Part shown: piece after piece, positions 26,762 through 35,349 of the stretch
How positions within the stretch are numbered: position 1 is the first letter of the stretch
How the letters are laid out: the number at the start of each line of letters is the position of its first letter
Program-made: the position numbers and the translations under genes
The notes under the pieces: generated by a model
Told to the model about the DNA's origin: nothing
Seen by the model: only the letters and a program-made list of their open reading frames with translations
Databases searched by the model: none
Assembly (NCBI GenBank): GCA_023423895.1
Contig: JAFAER010000150.1
Coordinates: forward strand, 1 to 64,000
Origin: Pseudomonadota bacterium
GTDB taxonomy: Bacteria > Myxococcota_A > Polyangia > Polyangiales > Polyangiaceae
Direction of reading: 5' to 3'
Length of the DNA: 64,000 nucleotides

Positions 26762-27961
26762 ATGTTCGACGTGAACACCGCATCGATTGCAGAGTTGACC
26801 AAGAAGTTTCCCGAGCTCGGAAAGCTCCGTGCGGAGGACATCGTCGCGTGGCGCGAGGACAATGGGCCTCTCGCCGACGGCAAGATCCTGACGGCAGAGC
26901 TGGGCTTCCCGAGCAGCCTCGCGAAACAGATCGCCGAGTACATCCACGTGCCGGGCGCGCCTGCGGAAGAGGCGCCTACCTCCGATGTGCCGACGGACAC
27001 GTCCGAGGCAGACGCCCCGCCTATCGAAGCGCTCGAAGCGGCTGCGGAGGTCGTGAGCACCTCGTTCCACGAAGCGTGCGCCCCGTCGCTTGCGCCCGTG
27101 GCCGCCGACGTCGCGACGGCGTCCGAGAACGGGTCTGGTTCGGAGCCGGAGGCCGAGCTCGTTTCGGAGGGGGAGGTCGAGCTCCTGTCGCTCCGTCCAC
27201 CCGTCAGGCCCGCCCCCCCCGCGCTACCTGACCCGTCGATCTTCGCTGACGACCAGGCACTCGCGACGAGCTACTCGGACGAGACGCCCGTCTTCGACGA
27301 GAGCGCGGCGGCATTGCCGACGTCGACCCCGATGTTGGCCGTGGAGGCCATCCCGGCTACGGCGCTCGCCGTGAGCCAGACCGCTCTCGTCGTTCCGTCG
27401 AGCTCTGCGTCCGCGCCGAGTACGGATCGGTCCGTCGATGACGAGGCGGAGCCGCCGGCTCCGCCGGTGCGGTCTCGACCGAAGGCACCGCGGTGGCTCG
27501 TCGGCGCCATCATCATCTCGAACGCCGCGCTCGCGGGAGGTCTGTTCGGACTCCGACGCGAGGAGCAACAGGCCAGGGCGCCCGTCGCCGCGATGTCGGT
27601 CGAGGTGAAGTCACTGCACTCGCAGCAGAACGACATGCAAGCGCAGCTCGAAGACACGCGCCACCGTCTCGATCAGCAGGCGAGCACGCTCGCGAAGACG
27701 GTGCAGTCGGTCGCCGCCGTCGAGGAACGCCAGCAACAAGCGGAGCGCGCAGCCGCCGACTCCTCCGCTCGCCAGGCGAAGGAGGTGACCGTCCTCACCC
27801 AGCGCGTGAACCGCCTCGAGCACACCGTCGACGAGGAGCTCTACACGGTCGAGGAGGCGATCAAGATCATCCAGAGCGTGCGTCCCCTGCCGGCGCGGCC
27901 CGCGAATATCCATCACGAGGACGCGAAGTCCCCGGACGGGCACGGGGCACCGGCGCACTGA
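26762..27961 (+). CDS. Helix-hairpin-helix, membrane and coiled-coil protein
   Basis: Protein of 399 residues with an unusual order. Residues 1-65 are a helix-hairpin-helix domain of the ComEA/GspK type (FDVNTASIAELTKKFPEL, LRAEDIVAWREDNGPL and ELGFPSSLAKQI), a fold that binds DNA or protein. An acidic, Pro/Ala-rich disordered region runs to about 240. One membrane helix (WLVGAIIISNAALAGGLFGL, about 243-262) and then a long coiled coil (EVKSLHSQQNDMQAQLED ... NRLEHTVDEELYTVEEAI) complete it. The domain order implies a cytoplasmic HHH tethered to the inner membrane. It lies downstream of gvpG and may belong to the system. Function unknown. Confidence 0.85.
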   Translation: MFDVNTASIAELTKKFPELGKLRAEDIVAWREDNGPLADGKILTAELGFPSSLAKQIAEYIHVPGAPAEEAPTSDVPTDTSEADAPPIEALEAAAEVVSTSFHEACAPSLAPVAADVATASENGSGSEPEAELVSEGEVELLSLRPPVRPAPPALPDPSIFADDQALATSYSDETPVFDESAAALPTSTPMLAVEAIPATALAVSQTALVVPSSSASAPSTDRSVDDEAEPPAPPVRSRPKAPRWLVGAIIISNAALAGGLFGLRREEQQARAPVAAMSVEVKSLHSQQNDMQAQLEDTRHRLDQQASTLAKTVQSVAAVEERQQQAERAAADSSARQAKEVTVLTQRVNRLEHTVDEELYTVEEAIKIIQSVRPLPARPANIHHEDAKSPDGHGAPAH

Positions 27962-27981
27962 GCGATCGCCGGATCGGGTGA

Positions 27982-29619
27982 TCACGTGGGCGTCAGCGAC
28001 GGGCGCGGCGGCTGTGCGAGCGTGAAGTAGAACGTCGCGCCCCCGTCGACCTTCCCCTCTGCCCAGAGGCGTCCGCCATGGCGCCGGACGACGCGAGCCG
28101 CGGTCGCGAGGCCGATGCCGGTGCCTTCGAACTCGCGCGGACCGTGCAGCCGTTCGAACGGGAGGAACAGCTTGCCCACGTGCGTCATGTCGAACCCGAC
28201 CCCGTTGTCGCGAACGAAGTAGACGACGCCGTCCGTTCCCGGCTGGTGACCGACCTCGATCCGAGCGCCTTCGGTGCGGCCAGTGAACTTCCACGCGTTT
28301 GCGAGAAGGTTTCCCATCAGGACGCGCAGCAGCGCGGCATCCCCCCAGACGGGCGGCATCGCCCGTTCGATGACGACCTCGACCTCGCGCTGGGCATCCG
28401 CGGCCTGGAGCTGAGCGAGCGCCGCCGTTGCCACTTCGGCCAGGTCGACGAGCTCGCGGTGGAGCTCCGTGCGGACCACCCGCGCAAGCATGAGAAACGC
28501 GTCGATGAGCACCCCCATCCGGCTCGCTCCGGACATGATGCGATCGAGATAGCTCTTCGCGTCGTCGTCGAGTCCGGTGGAATGCTCCTTGAGAAGGCCG
28601 GCGAACCCGCTCATCGTACGGAGCGGCGCACGCAGGTCGTGCGCGACCGAGTAGCTGAAGGACTCGAGCTCCGCGTTCGCAGCATCCGCGGCCTCCTTCT
28701 CACGGCGCAGCGCCTCCGCCTCCTGCGCGCGTTGGCGTTCGGTGATGTCGCGGATGAACCCGATGAAGCGAGGTGGGCCCTCTGCCGGCATGCGCACGAC
28801 GGCGAGCTCCGCGGGGAACTCGGCGCCGTCCCGGCGGCGCGCGGTCACCTCGACGCGCCGTCCGAGCCTGGTCATCTCGCCCGTGCGGAGATGCCGCTCG
28901 ATGCCTCGGATGTGACGCTCGCGAAAGGCCTCCGGCACGACGATGTCGACGAGGGCTTCTCCGAGCACCTCTGCCCGCGTGTATCCGAACATCGCCTCCG
29001 CTGCGGGATTGAACTCCCCGATTCTCCCCTCGTGATCGATGACGACGATCGCGTCGAGCGCTGCCTGGAGCACGGTCGCATGACGTGCCTCCGTGTCCAG
29101 GCGCTCCTGCAGCAAGCGGATGCGGCTCGCCGCGACGCAGAGCTGGCTCGCCATCCCGATCAGGTATTCGAGCTGGTCGTCCGTCGGAGGTGCACATCCT
29201 TCGTCGCCGAACGTTCCCGTCCCGATCGCGCCCATCGGCCGGTCCAAGAGCCGCATCGGCACGTTCACGATCGTACGGCTGCCCAGTTGTTCGACGATCT
29301 TCTTGTCCGTGCGTGGATCCGTGCGTGCGTCCGCGACGACGACTGGGCCGTCGCTGCGCAGGATCTCTTCGAGCATCGCGTCGCCGGCCACGACGAGCCG
29401 CCGCGCGACCGACCACACGTCCGCGCCGCGCGAGCCGGCGACGTCGACGAGGCGCATCTCCGTGGCCGTTTCGTCCGTCGCGACGTAGAGCCACGCGTGC
29501 GCGTAGCCGACCTCTCTTGCGACCTCGGCGCGCGTCGCGAGCACGAGGTCCCCGAATGTCGAGGCCTGCTGAAGCTCGCGGGCGAAGGCCAGAAGACGGT
29601 GGATACGTGGTGACTTCAC
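27982..29619 (-). CDS. Soluble sensor histidine kinase (GAF-PAS)
   Basis: Sensor kinase of 545 residues with no membrane helix. A GAF domain (about residues 18-165), a PAS domain (about 180-300; ILIFGYTRAEVLGEAL-like core with FIGFIRDITERQRAQ as linker), HisKA with His at about 327 in SYSVAHDLRAPLRTM, and HATPase with NLLANAWKFTGR, VRDNGVGFD and GTGIGLATA. The AHDLRAPL box marks the phytochrome-type kinase subgroup. The start is GTG at 29619. It converges on the helix-hairpin-helix gene and has no receiver gene next to it. Confidence 0.9.
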   Translation of the reverse strand: MKSPRIHRLLAFARELQQASTFGDLVLATRAEVAREVGYAHAWLYVATDETATEMRLVDVAGSRGADVWSVARRLVVAGDAMLEEILRSDGPVVVADARTDPRTDKKIVEQLGSRTIVNVPMRLLDRPMGAIGTGTFGDEGCAPPTDDQLEYLIGMASQLCVAASRIRLLQERLDTEARHATVLQAALDAIVVIDHEGRIGEFNPAAEAMFGYTRAEVLGEALVDIVVPEAFRERHIRGIERHLRTGEMTRLGRRVEVTARRRDGAEFPAELAVVRMPAEGPPRFIGFIRDITERQRAQEAEALRREKEAADAANAELESFSYSVAHDLRAPLRTMSGFAGLLKEHSTGLDDDAKSYLDRIMSGASRMGVLIDAFLMLARVVRTELHRELVDLAEVATAALAQLQAADAQREVEVVIERAMPPVWGDAALLRVLMGNLLANAWKFTGRTEGARIEVGHQPGTDGVVYFVRDNGVGFDMTHVGKLFLPFERLHGPREFEGTGIGLATAARVVRRHGGRLWAEGKVDGGATFYFTLAQPPRPSLTPT

Positions 29620-29731
29620 CGCTCTTCAGCATCGCCCGACCGTCGTGGAGGCGGCAAGGGCTCGCACGCTCGAGCCTGCAGATGAGCTCCGCGCGGGGGC
29701 GAGCTGTGGTCGAGCTGCGAGTGCAGGCGCG

Positions 29732-31516
29732 CTATTTCAGCACCGGTGGCGGAAGGTCGTTGATCGGACGAAGGCCGGTGCCACCGACGTAGCCGTAGCT
29801 GGCCCACGCGCCGATGCCCCAGACGGTGATCGCGAACGGGCCCCTGCTGTGCGCCTCCTGGCGGCCATAGCTGCACGTGCCGTTCGCGAACGTCTGGCCG
29901 ACGAAGCCTCGCGTGAGCCTGACCCAGGCGTATTCGTATTTGGCGCCGATCGGTTTCCACTCGCCGATCTCGCCGGCGCACTCGAGCTCGACGGGCATGA
30001 AGCCGTTCGGCGTCTTCTTGCGGACGAGGGTGAGCGACGTCTCGGGATAGGTGTAGTCGGTGAAGAAGACGTACCGGTCGAGGTATTGGCCCGCCGGCGG
30101 GACGTTGACCCAGTCGGGGTCGCCCAGTGTGACCGCGCCCGTCCCGGCGCCGTTGTTGCCGCCCGTCATGTAGACGCTCACATGAAAGGGATGTGTTGCG
30201 TCCTGGCTTTTCACGAGGAAGACCTCGTCCGTGACGAAGTCGGCCGACTCGCCGGCGCCGAGCACCTCCGGGGCATTGCGCGGTCGAGAGGGCTCGTAGC
30301 TGAGCACGGTCCCTTCGGCCGCGGCGACGATCGAATACGGGACCGGCTCGCGCGTCTCTCCCGAGAGGCTCTCGATGCGAGACAGGTAGGGGACGACCGC
30401 GTATTCCGTACCCCAGTGCGAGAGCGGAGGGATTTGCTGCTGGAGCCAGTCGCCCGCCGAGACCTCCTCAGGCATGTAGATGAGCTCCGATCCGCCGAAC
30501 AGGGCGACCGGTTTCGTCGAAGCGACCGGGCTGCCGGTCAACGACTGCACCTGCACGAGCTGCAGCACCTCACCTTTCGCGAGGGTCCACGTCTTGATCG
30601 TGTCCGCTTCGGTTCCCTCGACCTCCCCAGAACGGAGAATCTTGCTGGTCGGCCGGATCGTGACTTCGGTGTCGTCCTCGGCGGCGACGATCTGAAGTGT
30701 CCTTCGCGTGGTGGTGGCGTGGTTGTTGAGTGAGAACGCGAACGGCTGAACCGCGAGCTGGCTCGTGGTCCACGACGACGATGGCAGGAGCAGCGTTGCC
30801 GCTGGATGATACGAAGGGGCACCGCCGTAGGGCGCAATCGAATAGGCAGACACCGGCGCATCGGTCGCGATGTGGAAGGCCTGGTTTCGTGTCGTCCCGT
30901 GACGCGGGATGACGGCGGGGACCGCAGGCGTGACACCCGCCGGGCAGGCGCTGCCCAGCTCCGGACTGACGAGCGCCGGGTTGTGAGCCAGGAACACGAC
31001 AGCCACCTGTCCTGGAGCGAGCGGCCCCTCGAGCGGCGTGTGAACGGCGGTGTCGGCTCGACGCTCGACGAGATACGTCGACTTCGAGATGTCGAGCGCC
31101 TCTGCTCCGAATCCCGCTCGGATGCTCACCTCGCGGTCCCACGTGTTCGCGACGAGGACGGCGAGGCAGCCGCCGGGGAACTTCTCGTCGGTCGGCCCGA
31201 CGGTCCAGAAGTCGCAACCTGCGGAGCCCTTCGTCAGCACGGCCGCCGTGCAGGCGTCGACGCAGCGGCCGTCGCCGCAGCCCTGGTCCGGATTGCACGT
31301 CGCGATCACCGTCTCGGCGCCCTCGCACCCGTCGAGCACCTGCTTGAGGTCACGTGAGCAATGAACTCCACAAACCGGCGGCGCCCCGTCGACCTCACCG
31401 GCGTCCACCAGGTCGAGGCGTCGATCGTCTTCTCGAAACCCGGTACGGCTCGAGCACGCGAGCATCGCCGTCGTCGCGAGGAACGCAAGAGCGAGGAACC
31501 TGGGAACGAGCTTCAT
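29732..31516 (-). CDS. IgGFc-binding-like surface lipoprotein
   Basis: Exported lipoprotein of 594 residues. The lipobox is at Cys21 (AMLACSS). A Cys-rich stretch (residues 45-100) precedes a long beta-rich domain typical of the IgGFc-binding N-terminal family: CDFWTVGPTD, LAVLVANTWD, PVSAYSIAPYG, LLPSSSWTT and LFGGSELIYMP. In animals this domain lies in mucus proteins; bacterial members are secreted and probably adhesive. It is the last gene of a run of exported-protein genes, 10 bases after the preceding gene. Confidence 0.85.
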   Translation of the reverse strand: MKLVPRFLALAFLATTAMLACSSRTGFREDDRRLDLVDAGEVDGAPPVCGVHCSRDLKQVLDGCEGAETVIATCNPDQGCGDGRCVDACTAAVLTKGSAGCDFWTVGPTDEKFPGGCLAVLVANTWDREVSIRAGFGAEALDISKSTYLVERRADTAVHTPLEGPLAPGQVAVVFLAHNPALVSPELGSACPAGVTPAVPAVIPRHGTTRNQAFHIATDAPVSAYSIAPYGGAPSYHPAATLLLPSSSWTTSQLAVQPFAFSLNNHATTTRRTLQIVAAEDDTEVTIRPTSKILRSGEVEGTEADTIKTWTLAKGEVLQLVQVQSLTGSPVASTKPVALFGGSELIYMPEEVSAGDWLQQQIPPLSHWGTEYAVVPYLSRIESLSGETREPVPYSIVAAAEGTVLSYEPSRPRNAPEVLGAGESADFVTDEVFLVKSQDATHPFHVSVYMTGGNNGAGTGAVTLGDPDWVNVPPAGQYLDRYVFFTDYTYPETSLTLVRKKTPNGFMPVELECAGEIGEWKPIGAKYEYAWVRLTRGFVGQTFANGTCSYGRQEAHSRGPFAITVWGIGAWASYGYVGGTGLRPINDLPPPVLK

Positions 31517-31526
31517 CGACGGTGGC

Positions 31527-32774
31527 TCACTTGGCTGCGCTCGTGCGGTGAAGGGCGATCTCTTCGCCCACGACCCAGAAGTCGTCGCTGTTCTTGCCCC
31601 AGACGGCGCGGAGGTGCTTCGCGATCGGGACGCTGCCCGTGCGGATGACCGCTTGCTTCCAGGTGCTTCCGTCCCAGTGATTCACCAGCCCGGCCTCGCC
31701 GACGGCCCATACGTCGTTTGCGGCGATGGCCCAGTAGGCGAACGGCGTGCGATCCCAGAAGCTCCGACTCTCGAAGGTCCAGGAGAAGGTCTGACCGTCG
31801 TCGGTGCTCGCGCCCAGCCACGACCCGCGCTTCGGCAAGCCGGTCATTCCTATGAGCCAGACAGAGGTGTCGGCGATGGTGCTCGCGGCGAAGAGCTGCA
31901 TCGCGTAGGGGCGGGCCGCGTCCTCCGGGTCGCGTGGGAGGTCGATCGACGTCCACCCGTCGGCCGCCTTCGGTCGGCGCAGAACGTGAACGTGCAGCGC
32001 GGGCGTCTGCATCGGCTCCTCTTCGAGGCGCACCCCGTCGATCCAGACGCCCGTCGCTTCGCTCCCCCACACGCTGCGGAAGGCGAGCTGCTTGGACACG
32101 AGCTCTTCTTCCGAGGTCCATACGCGCTCCGCGCCGGGGTCGGGACGCGTGAGGTGCAGCACCCGGCCCTTCGCGCTCGTCGGCGACGGATCCCAGACCT
32201 CGATGCCCCCGACCGCCCAGACATCGTCCGGTCCAGTGCCCCAGATGGCCGTGATCCGGATCGACGGGTCGCCCGGCGCGTCCACCGGCTCGAACGTGAT
32301 CGCGCTCGCGCTCGGGCCATGCCCGCGAACGAGACCGTTCGCAGTGCCGATCCAGATGTCGGTCGGTCCGCTTCCCCATATCGCGTACGCGGCGCCGCCG
32401 ACCTGGTGAACGATCTTCCACTCGGTCCCGTCCCAGCGCAGGACGTCACCCGACGTGCTCACTGCCCAGACCGCACCTTCACCGTCACCCCAGACGGAGT
32501 GGAGATCCGCTCCCTTCGGGAGGCTCGTGTGACAGAACCCGTCGACGGAGCACAGCGGCAGTGCTCCGTCGGCGACGTCCAAGCCAGCATCTCCGGCGCC
32601 TTCACCGTCCGCTGTCGCGCCGTCGCTCGGCGGGATCACGCTGCCAGCATCGTCGTCGGGACCGCTCGTGGAGTATCCACCGTCCGAGCAAGCCCCGAGC
32701 GAAGCGCAGAGCGCGGTCGCGATCATCGCCCCCGCCACGAGCGCCGTCTTCCGGGCGTCCAGAGATCCTTTCAC
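31527..32774 (-). CDS. Seven-repeat propeller-like lipoprotein
   Basis: Exported protein of 415 residues. The lipobox-like SLGACSD near residue 26 follows a signal helix, then an Asp/Gly-rich linker. The body has seven blocks of the type AVWGxGxDDVWAVG (LHSVWGDGEGAVWAV, AIWGSGPTDIWIG, AIWGTGPDDVWAVGG, SVWGSEATGVWID, SVWLIGMTGL, YWAIAANDVWAVGE and AVWGKNSDDFWVVGE), consistent with a seven-bladed beta-propeller. The start is GTG at 32774, overlapping the stop of the preceding gene (GTGA). The partner is unknown. Confidence 0.85.
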   Translation of the reverse strand: MKGSLDARKTALVAGAMIATALCASLGACSDGGYSTSGPDDDAGSVIPPSDGATADGEGAGDAGLDVADGALPLCSVDGFCHTSLPKGADLHSVWGDGEGAVWAVSTSGDVLRWDGTEWKIVHQVGGAAYAIWGSGPTDIWIGTANGLVRGHGPSASAITFEPVDAPGDPSIRITAIWGTGPDDVWAVGGIEVWDPSPTSAKGRVLHLTRPDPGAERVWTSEEELVSKQLAFRSVWGSEATGVWIDGVRLEEEPMQTPALHVHVLRRPKAADGWTSIDLPRDPEDAARPYAMQLFAASTIADTSVWLIGMTGLPKRGSWLGASTDDGQTFSWTFESRSFWDRTPFAYWAIAANDVWAVGEAGLVNHWDGSTWKQAVIRTGSVPIAKHLRAVWGKNSDDFWVVGEEIALHRTSAAK

Positions 32775-34117
32775 GAGCCACCTGCTTCGTTCGTGGTGCC
32801 GGGCTTCGGCCCCGTGTAGTGCAGGATGGTGCCGCGATCGCCGACGACCCAGATGTCGTTCGCGCCGCTTCCCCACATGCCCCGGAGCGCTGGCCGCGGT
32901 CCGAGCGGGAGCTGCACGCTCGCGGGCGAAACGTTCTGTCCGTCGTAATGGAGGATCGTGCCCTCGTCTCCGGCGATCCACACGTCGTCGGGCCCGCTGC
33001 CCCAGACGGCGCGCAGGTGCTCGGTCGTCGGGGACTCGACCGCCAGCCATAGGTCCTGGCCCTTCTTCATGCGCACGATCGTTCCTCGCGCGCCGACGGC
33101 CCAGACGTCGTCGGCGGAGCTGCCCCAGACGGCTTCGAGATCCTGGATGGTCCGACTGTCGACGGTCGACCACGCGAGCTCGTCGCTCGCGATCGCGCAC
33201 GCGGTGCACCCGTCGAAGCAGCCGCGATCGCAGGCTCCGGGAATGACCCGGAGAGCGGGATTCGGCAGCTCACCGAGATACGGTGTTCCGTGGAGCGTCA
33301 TTCCACGATCGCCGACCATCCACACGTCATCAGCAGCGCCGCCCCAGATCGCCCGGATCGTCCGTTCGTCGCCGGGCAACACGCGCCACAGCACGCCGCC
33401 GTCAGCCGACCTCGACTTTGCCGCGTGGTTGCTCGGCCCCGTGTACTGGAACGTGGGGGTCTCCACGGTGCGGACGCGGCTCGGCCCCGCGATCCGCACG
33501 TTGTTCAAGGAGGTCCCCCAGATCGCGAAGACCTGACGACTTGCAGGGTTTGCCGGTGCAGTGGAGTGCGTCGAGAACGGGGCGTTCTCCCAGGACGCCG
33601 TTCCTTCCGCGAAGCCGCTCGTGTGGAGGAGCAGCTCGGCGGTGCTGGCGATCCAGACGTCTCTCGGACCGCTGCCCCAGACGGCGTAGAACGTCTGCGG
33701 CTGGCCGGATGGAGTCACGACCCATGCGGCTCCGTCGTGATGGACGATCGTTCCACCTCCACCAACGGCCCACACATCCGTTGCGCTCGAGCCCCAGACG
33801 GCCGTGAGCGCGAGGTGCGGGTCCGCCGGCGAGGGTGACAAGCACCACGAGACGGTCTCGCAGGGCACGACCTCGGTGGTGCAGCCGGGGTGGGAGGCAT
33901 CACATCCGGCGTCCGGCGGATCGCTGTTTGCCGGTCCGCCATCGGTGTCCGGAACGGCGGAGGACGCGTCGTTCGCAGGCGGATCCGTGGCGGCGTTCGT
34001 CGCGCAGCTCACGATCACCGTCACCAGCGCGCCGACCGCGCTCGCCGACACGAGCACCGTTCCGCGTGCCCAGAGCCGATGCACGGAATGATCGCCCCTC
34101 TGGCTGTTGGCCGGCAT
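32771..34117 (-). CDS. Seven-repeat propeller-like lipoprotein
   Basis: Exported protein of 448 residues, homologous in repeat design to its downstream neighbour. The signal helix (LVSASAVGALVTVIVSCAT) contains a lipobox-like Cys. Seven AVWGSGPDDVWAVG-type blocks are visible, of which AVWGSSATDVWAVGGGG, AIWGGAADDVWMVGDRG and AVWGSGPDDVWIAGDEG are best preserved. A short Cys insert (GACDRGCFDGCTAC) lies between blocks. The start is ATG at 34117 with GGAGG upstream, sharing one base with the stop of the preceding gene (TGATG). The upstream in-frame extension is shadow sequence of the neighbour. Confidence 0.85.
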   Translation of the reverse strand: MPANSQRGDHSVHRLWARGTVLVSASAVGALVTVIVSCATNAATDPPANDASSAVPDTDGGPANSDPPDAGCDASHPGCTTEVVPCETVSWCLSPSPADPHLALTAVWGSSATDVWAVGGGGTIVHHDGAAWVVTPSGQPQTFYAVWGSGPRDVWIASTAELLLHTSGFAEGTASWENAPFSTHSTAPANPASRQVFAIWGTSLNNVRIAGPSRVRTVETPTFQYTGPSNHAAKSRSADGGVLWRVLPGDERTIRAIWGGAADDVWMVGDRGMTLHGTPYLGELPNPALRVIPGACDRGCFDGCTACAIASDELAWSTVDSRTIQDLEAVWGSSADDVWAVGARGTIVRMKKGQDLWLAVESPTTEHLRAVWGSGPDDVWIAGDEGTILHYDGQNVSPASVQLPLGPRPALRGMWGSGANDIWVVGDRGTILHYTGPKPGTTNEAGGS

Positions 34118-35310
34118 CACCTCGCCTCCACTCCGCCGTCGCACTCGACCATCAGGCACTTGCCGTCGATGCAAGGCTGTCCTGCGCGCTCGTCGCATGC
34201 AGCTCCGCACGCCCCGCAGTTCGCGGGATGGGTCCTCAGATCGATCTCGCAGCCGTCCATGGGGTCCTCGTTGCAGTCCCCGAAGCCGGGCACACACTCG
34301 GTCTTGCACACGCCGCCCTGGCACACGCCGAGCTCGTTCCGGTGCTTGCCGGCGCATTGGACCTCGCAAACCCCGCAGTTTTCAGGGTCGGTCGCGAGGT
34401 CGACGCAGAGATCGCCACAACGAACGAGCCCGAGGTACGAACAGACGTCCCGGCAGCCCGGCTCACGCAGCGCATTCAGCGCGCACTCCTGCTGGGGGCC
34501 ACACTTCACCCCGCACGCGCCGCAATGGTTCGGGTCGAGCAGCGACGCCTCGCAGCCGTTCGAGCTGCACTCGAGCTGGGGCACGTCTCCATCGCAGTCT
34601 CCGAACATCGACTTGCACTTCAAACCGCCGCACGCGCCCTCGACGCAGCCATACCTCGTATTGGGCGGCATCTCCGTGCAGCCGTCGTCGGGGGCCGTGC
34701 ACGCGTTCCCGCATGCCTTGCAGTTGTCGTCGTCCCACCGTGGATCGATGCATTCGCCGTTGCAGTCGAGCTTCCCGAGCGGACAGCCGCATGCCCCCTT
34801 TTCGCAGCGCGTGCCCGGCGTGCAAGCATGCCCGCACGCGCCGCAGTTCTCGGGATCCTTGAAGATGTCGACCTCACAGCCATCGTCCACGGTGTCGTTG
34901 CAGTCGCGGAACAGCGAATTCGAGCCCGGGTCGAAGATGCATTCGAGCTCGCAGGCGCCATTCGAGCACCGTGAGCGCAGTCGAAGCCGCTCGAGCTCGA
35001 TGCCACCACAGGAGAGCCCGCACGCTCCGCAGTTCTCGGAGTCGTTGCTCAGGTTCGTCGTGCAGAGGGCCGTGGGGGCATCGCCGCACGTCGCGTACGG
35101 CGGTGGGCAGACCGTTCCGATGCACGCGAGCACCCGCTCGGGCCCAGACGCGTCGCCGCCGCCGTCCGGCGACGTGAATCCGAGCTGGTCCTCGCAGAAG
35201 CCCGTGGCGCAGTCGGCGCCGATCGACATGTCGAAGCTGTTGGCGCACGCCGATGCCGCGACGACGAACATCACGGCGACAGCGGAGAGCCACTCGGCAG
35301 GACGTGTCAT
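34117..35310 (-). CDS. Cys-rich repeat lipoprotein (NCGACG repeats)
   Basis: Exported protein of 397 residues. Signal peptide ends near SACANS. At least six copies of a DPENCGACGxxC-type unit (for example SENCGACGLSC, PENCGACGHAC, PNHCGACGVKC and PANCGACGAAC) alternate with Cys-poor stretches such as GFGDCNEDPMDGCEIDL. This repeat is a common feature of large surface proteins in myxobacteria, probably disulfide-bonded or metal-binding. It is translationally coupled to the next gene by a one-base overlap. Confidence 0.88.
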   Translation of the reverse strand: MTRPAEWLSAVAVMFVVAASACANSFDMSIGADCATGFCEDQLGFTSPDGGGDASGPERVLACIGTVCPPPYATCGDAPTALCTTNLSNDSENCGACGLSCGGIELERLRLRSRCSNGACELECIFDPGSNSLFRDCNDTVDDGCEVDIFKDPENCGACGHACTPGTRCEKGACGCPLGKLDCNGECIDPRWDDDNCKACGNACTAPDDGCTEMPPNTRYGCVEGACGGLKCKSMFGDCDGDVPQLECSSNGCEASLLDPNHCGACGVKCGPQQECALNALREPGCRDVCSYLGLVRCGDLCVDLATDPENCGVCEVQCAGKHRNELGVCQGGVCKTECVPGFGDCNEDPMDGCEIDLRTHPANCGACGAACDERAGQPCIDGKCLMVECDGGVEAR

Positions 35311-35349
35311 CGGGCGTCGCTCGGAGAGAATCGTTCCTGCGTGGACATG

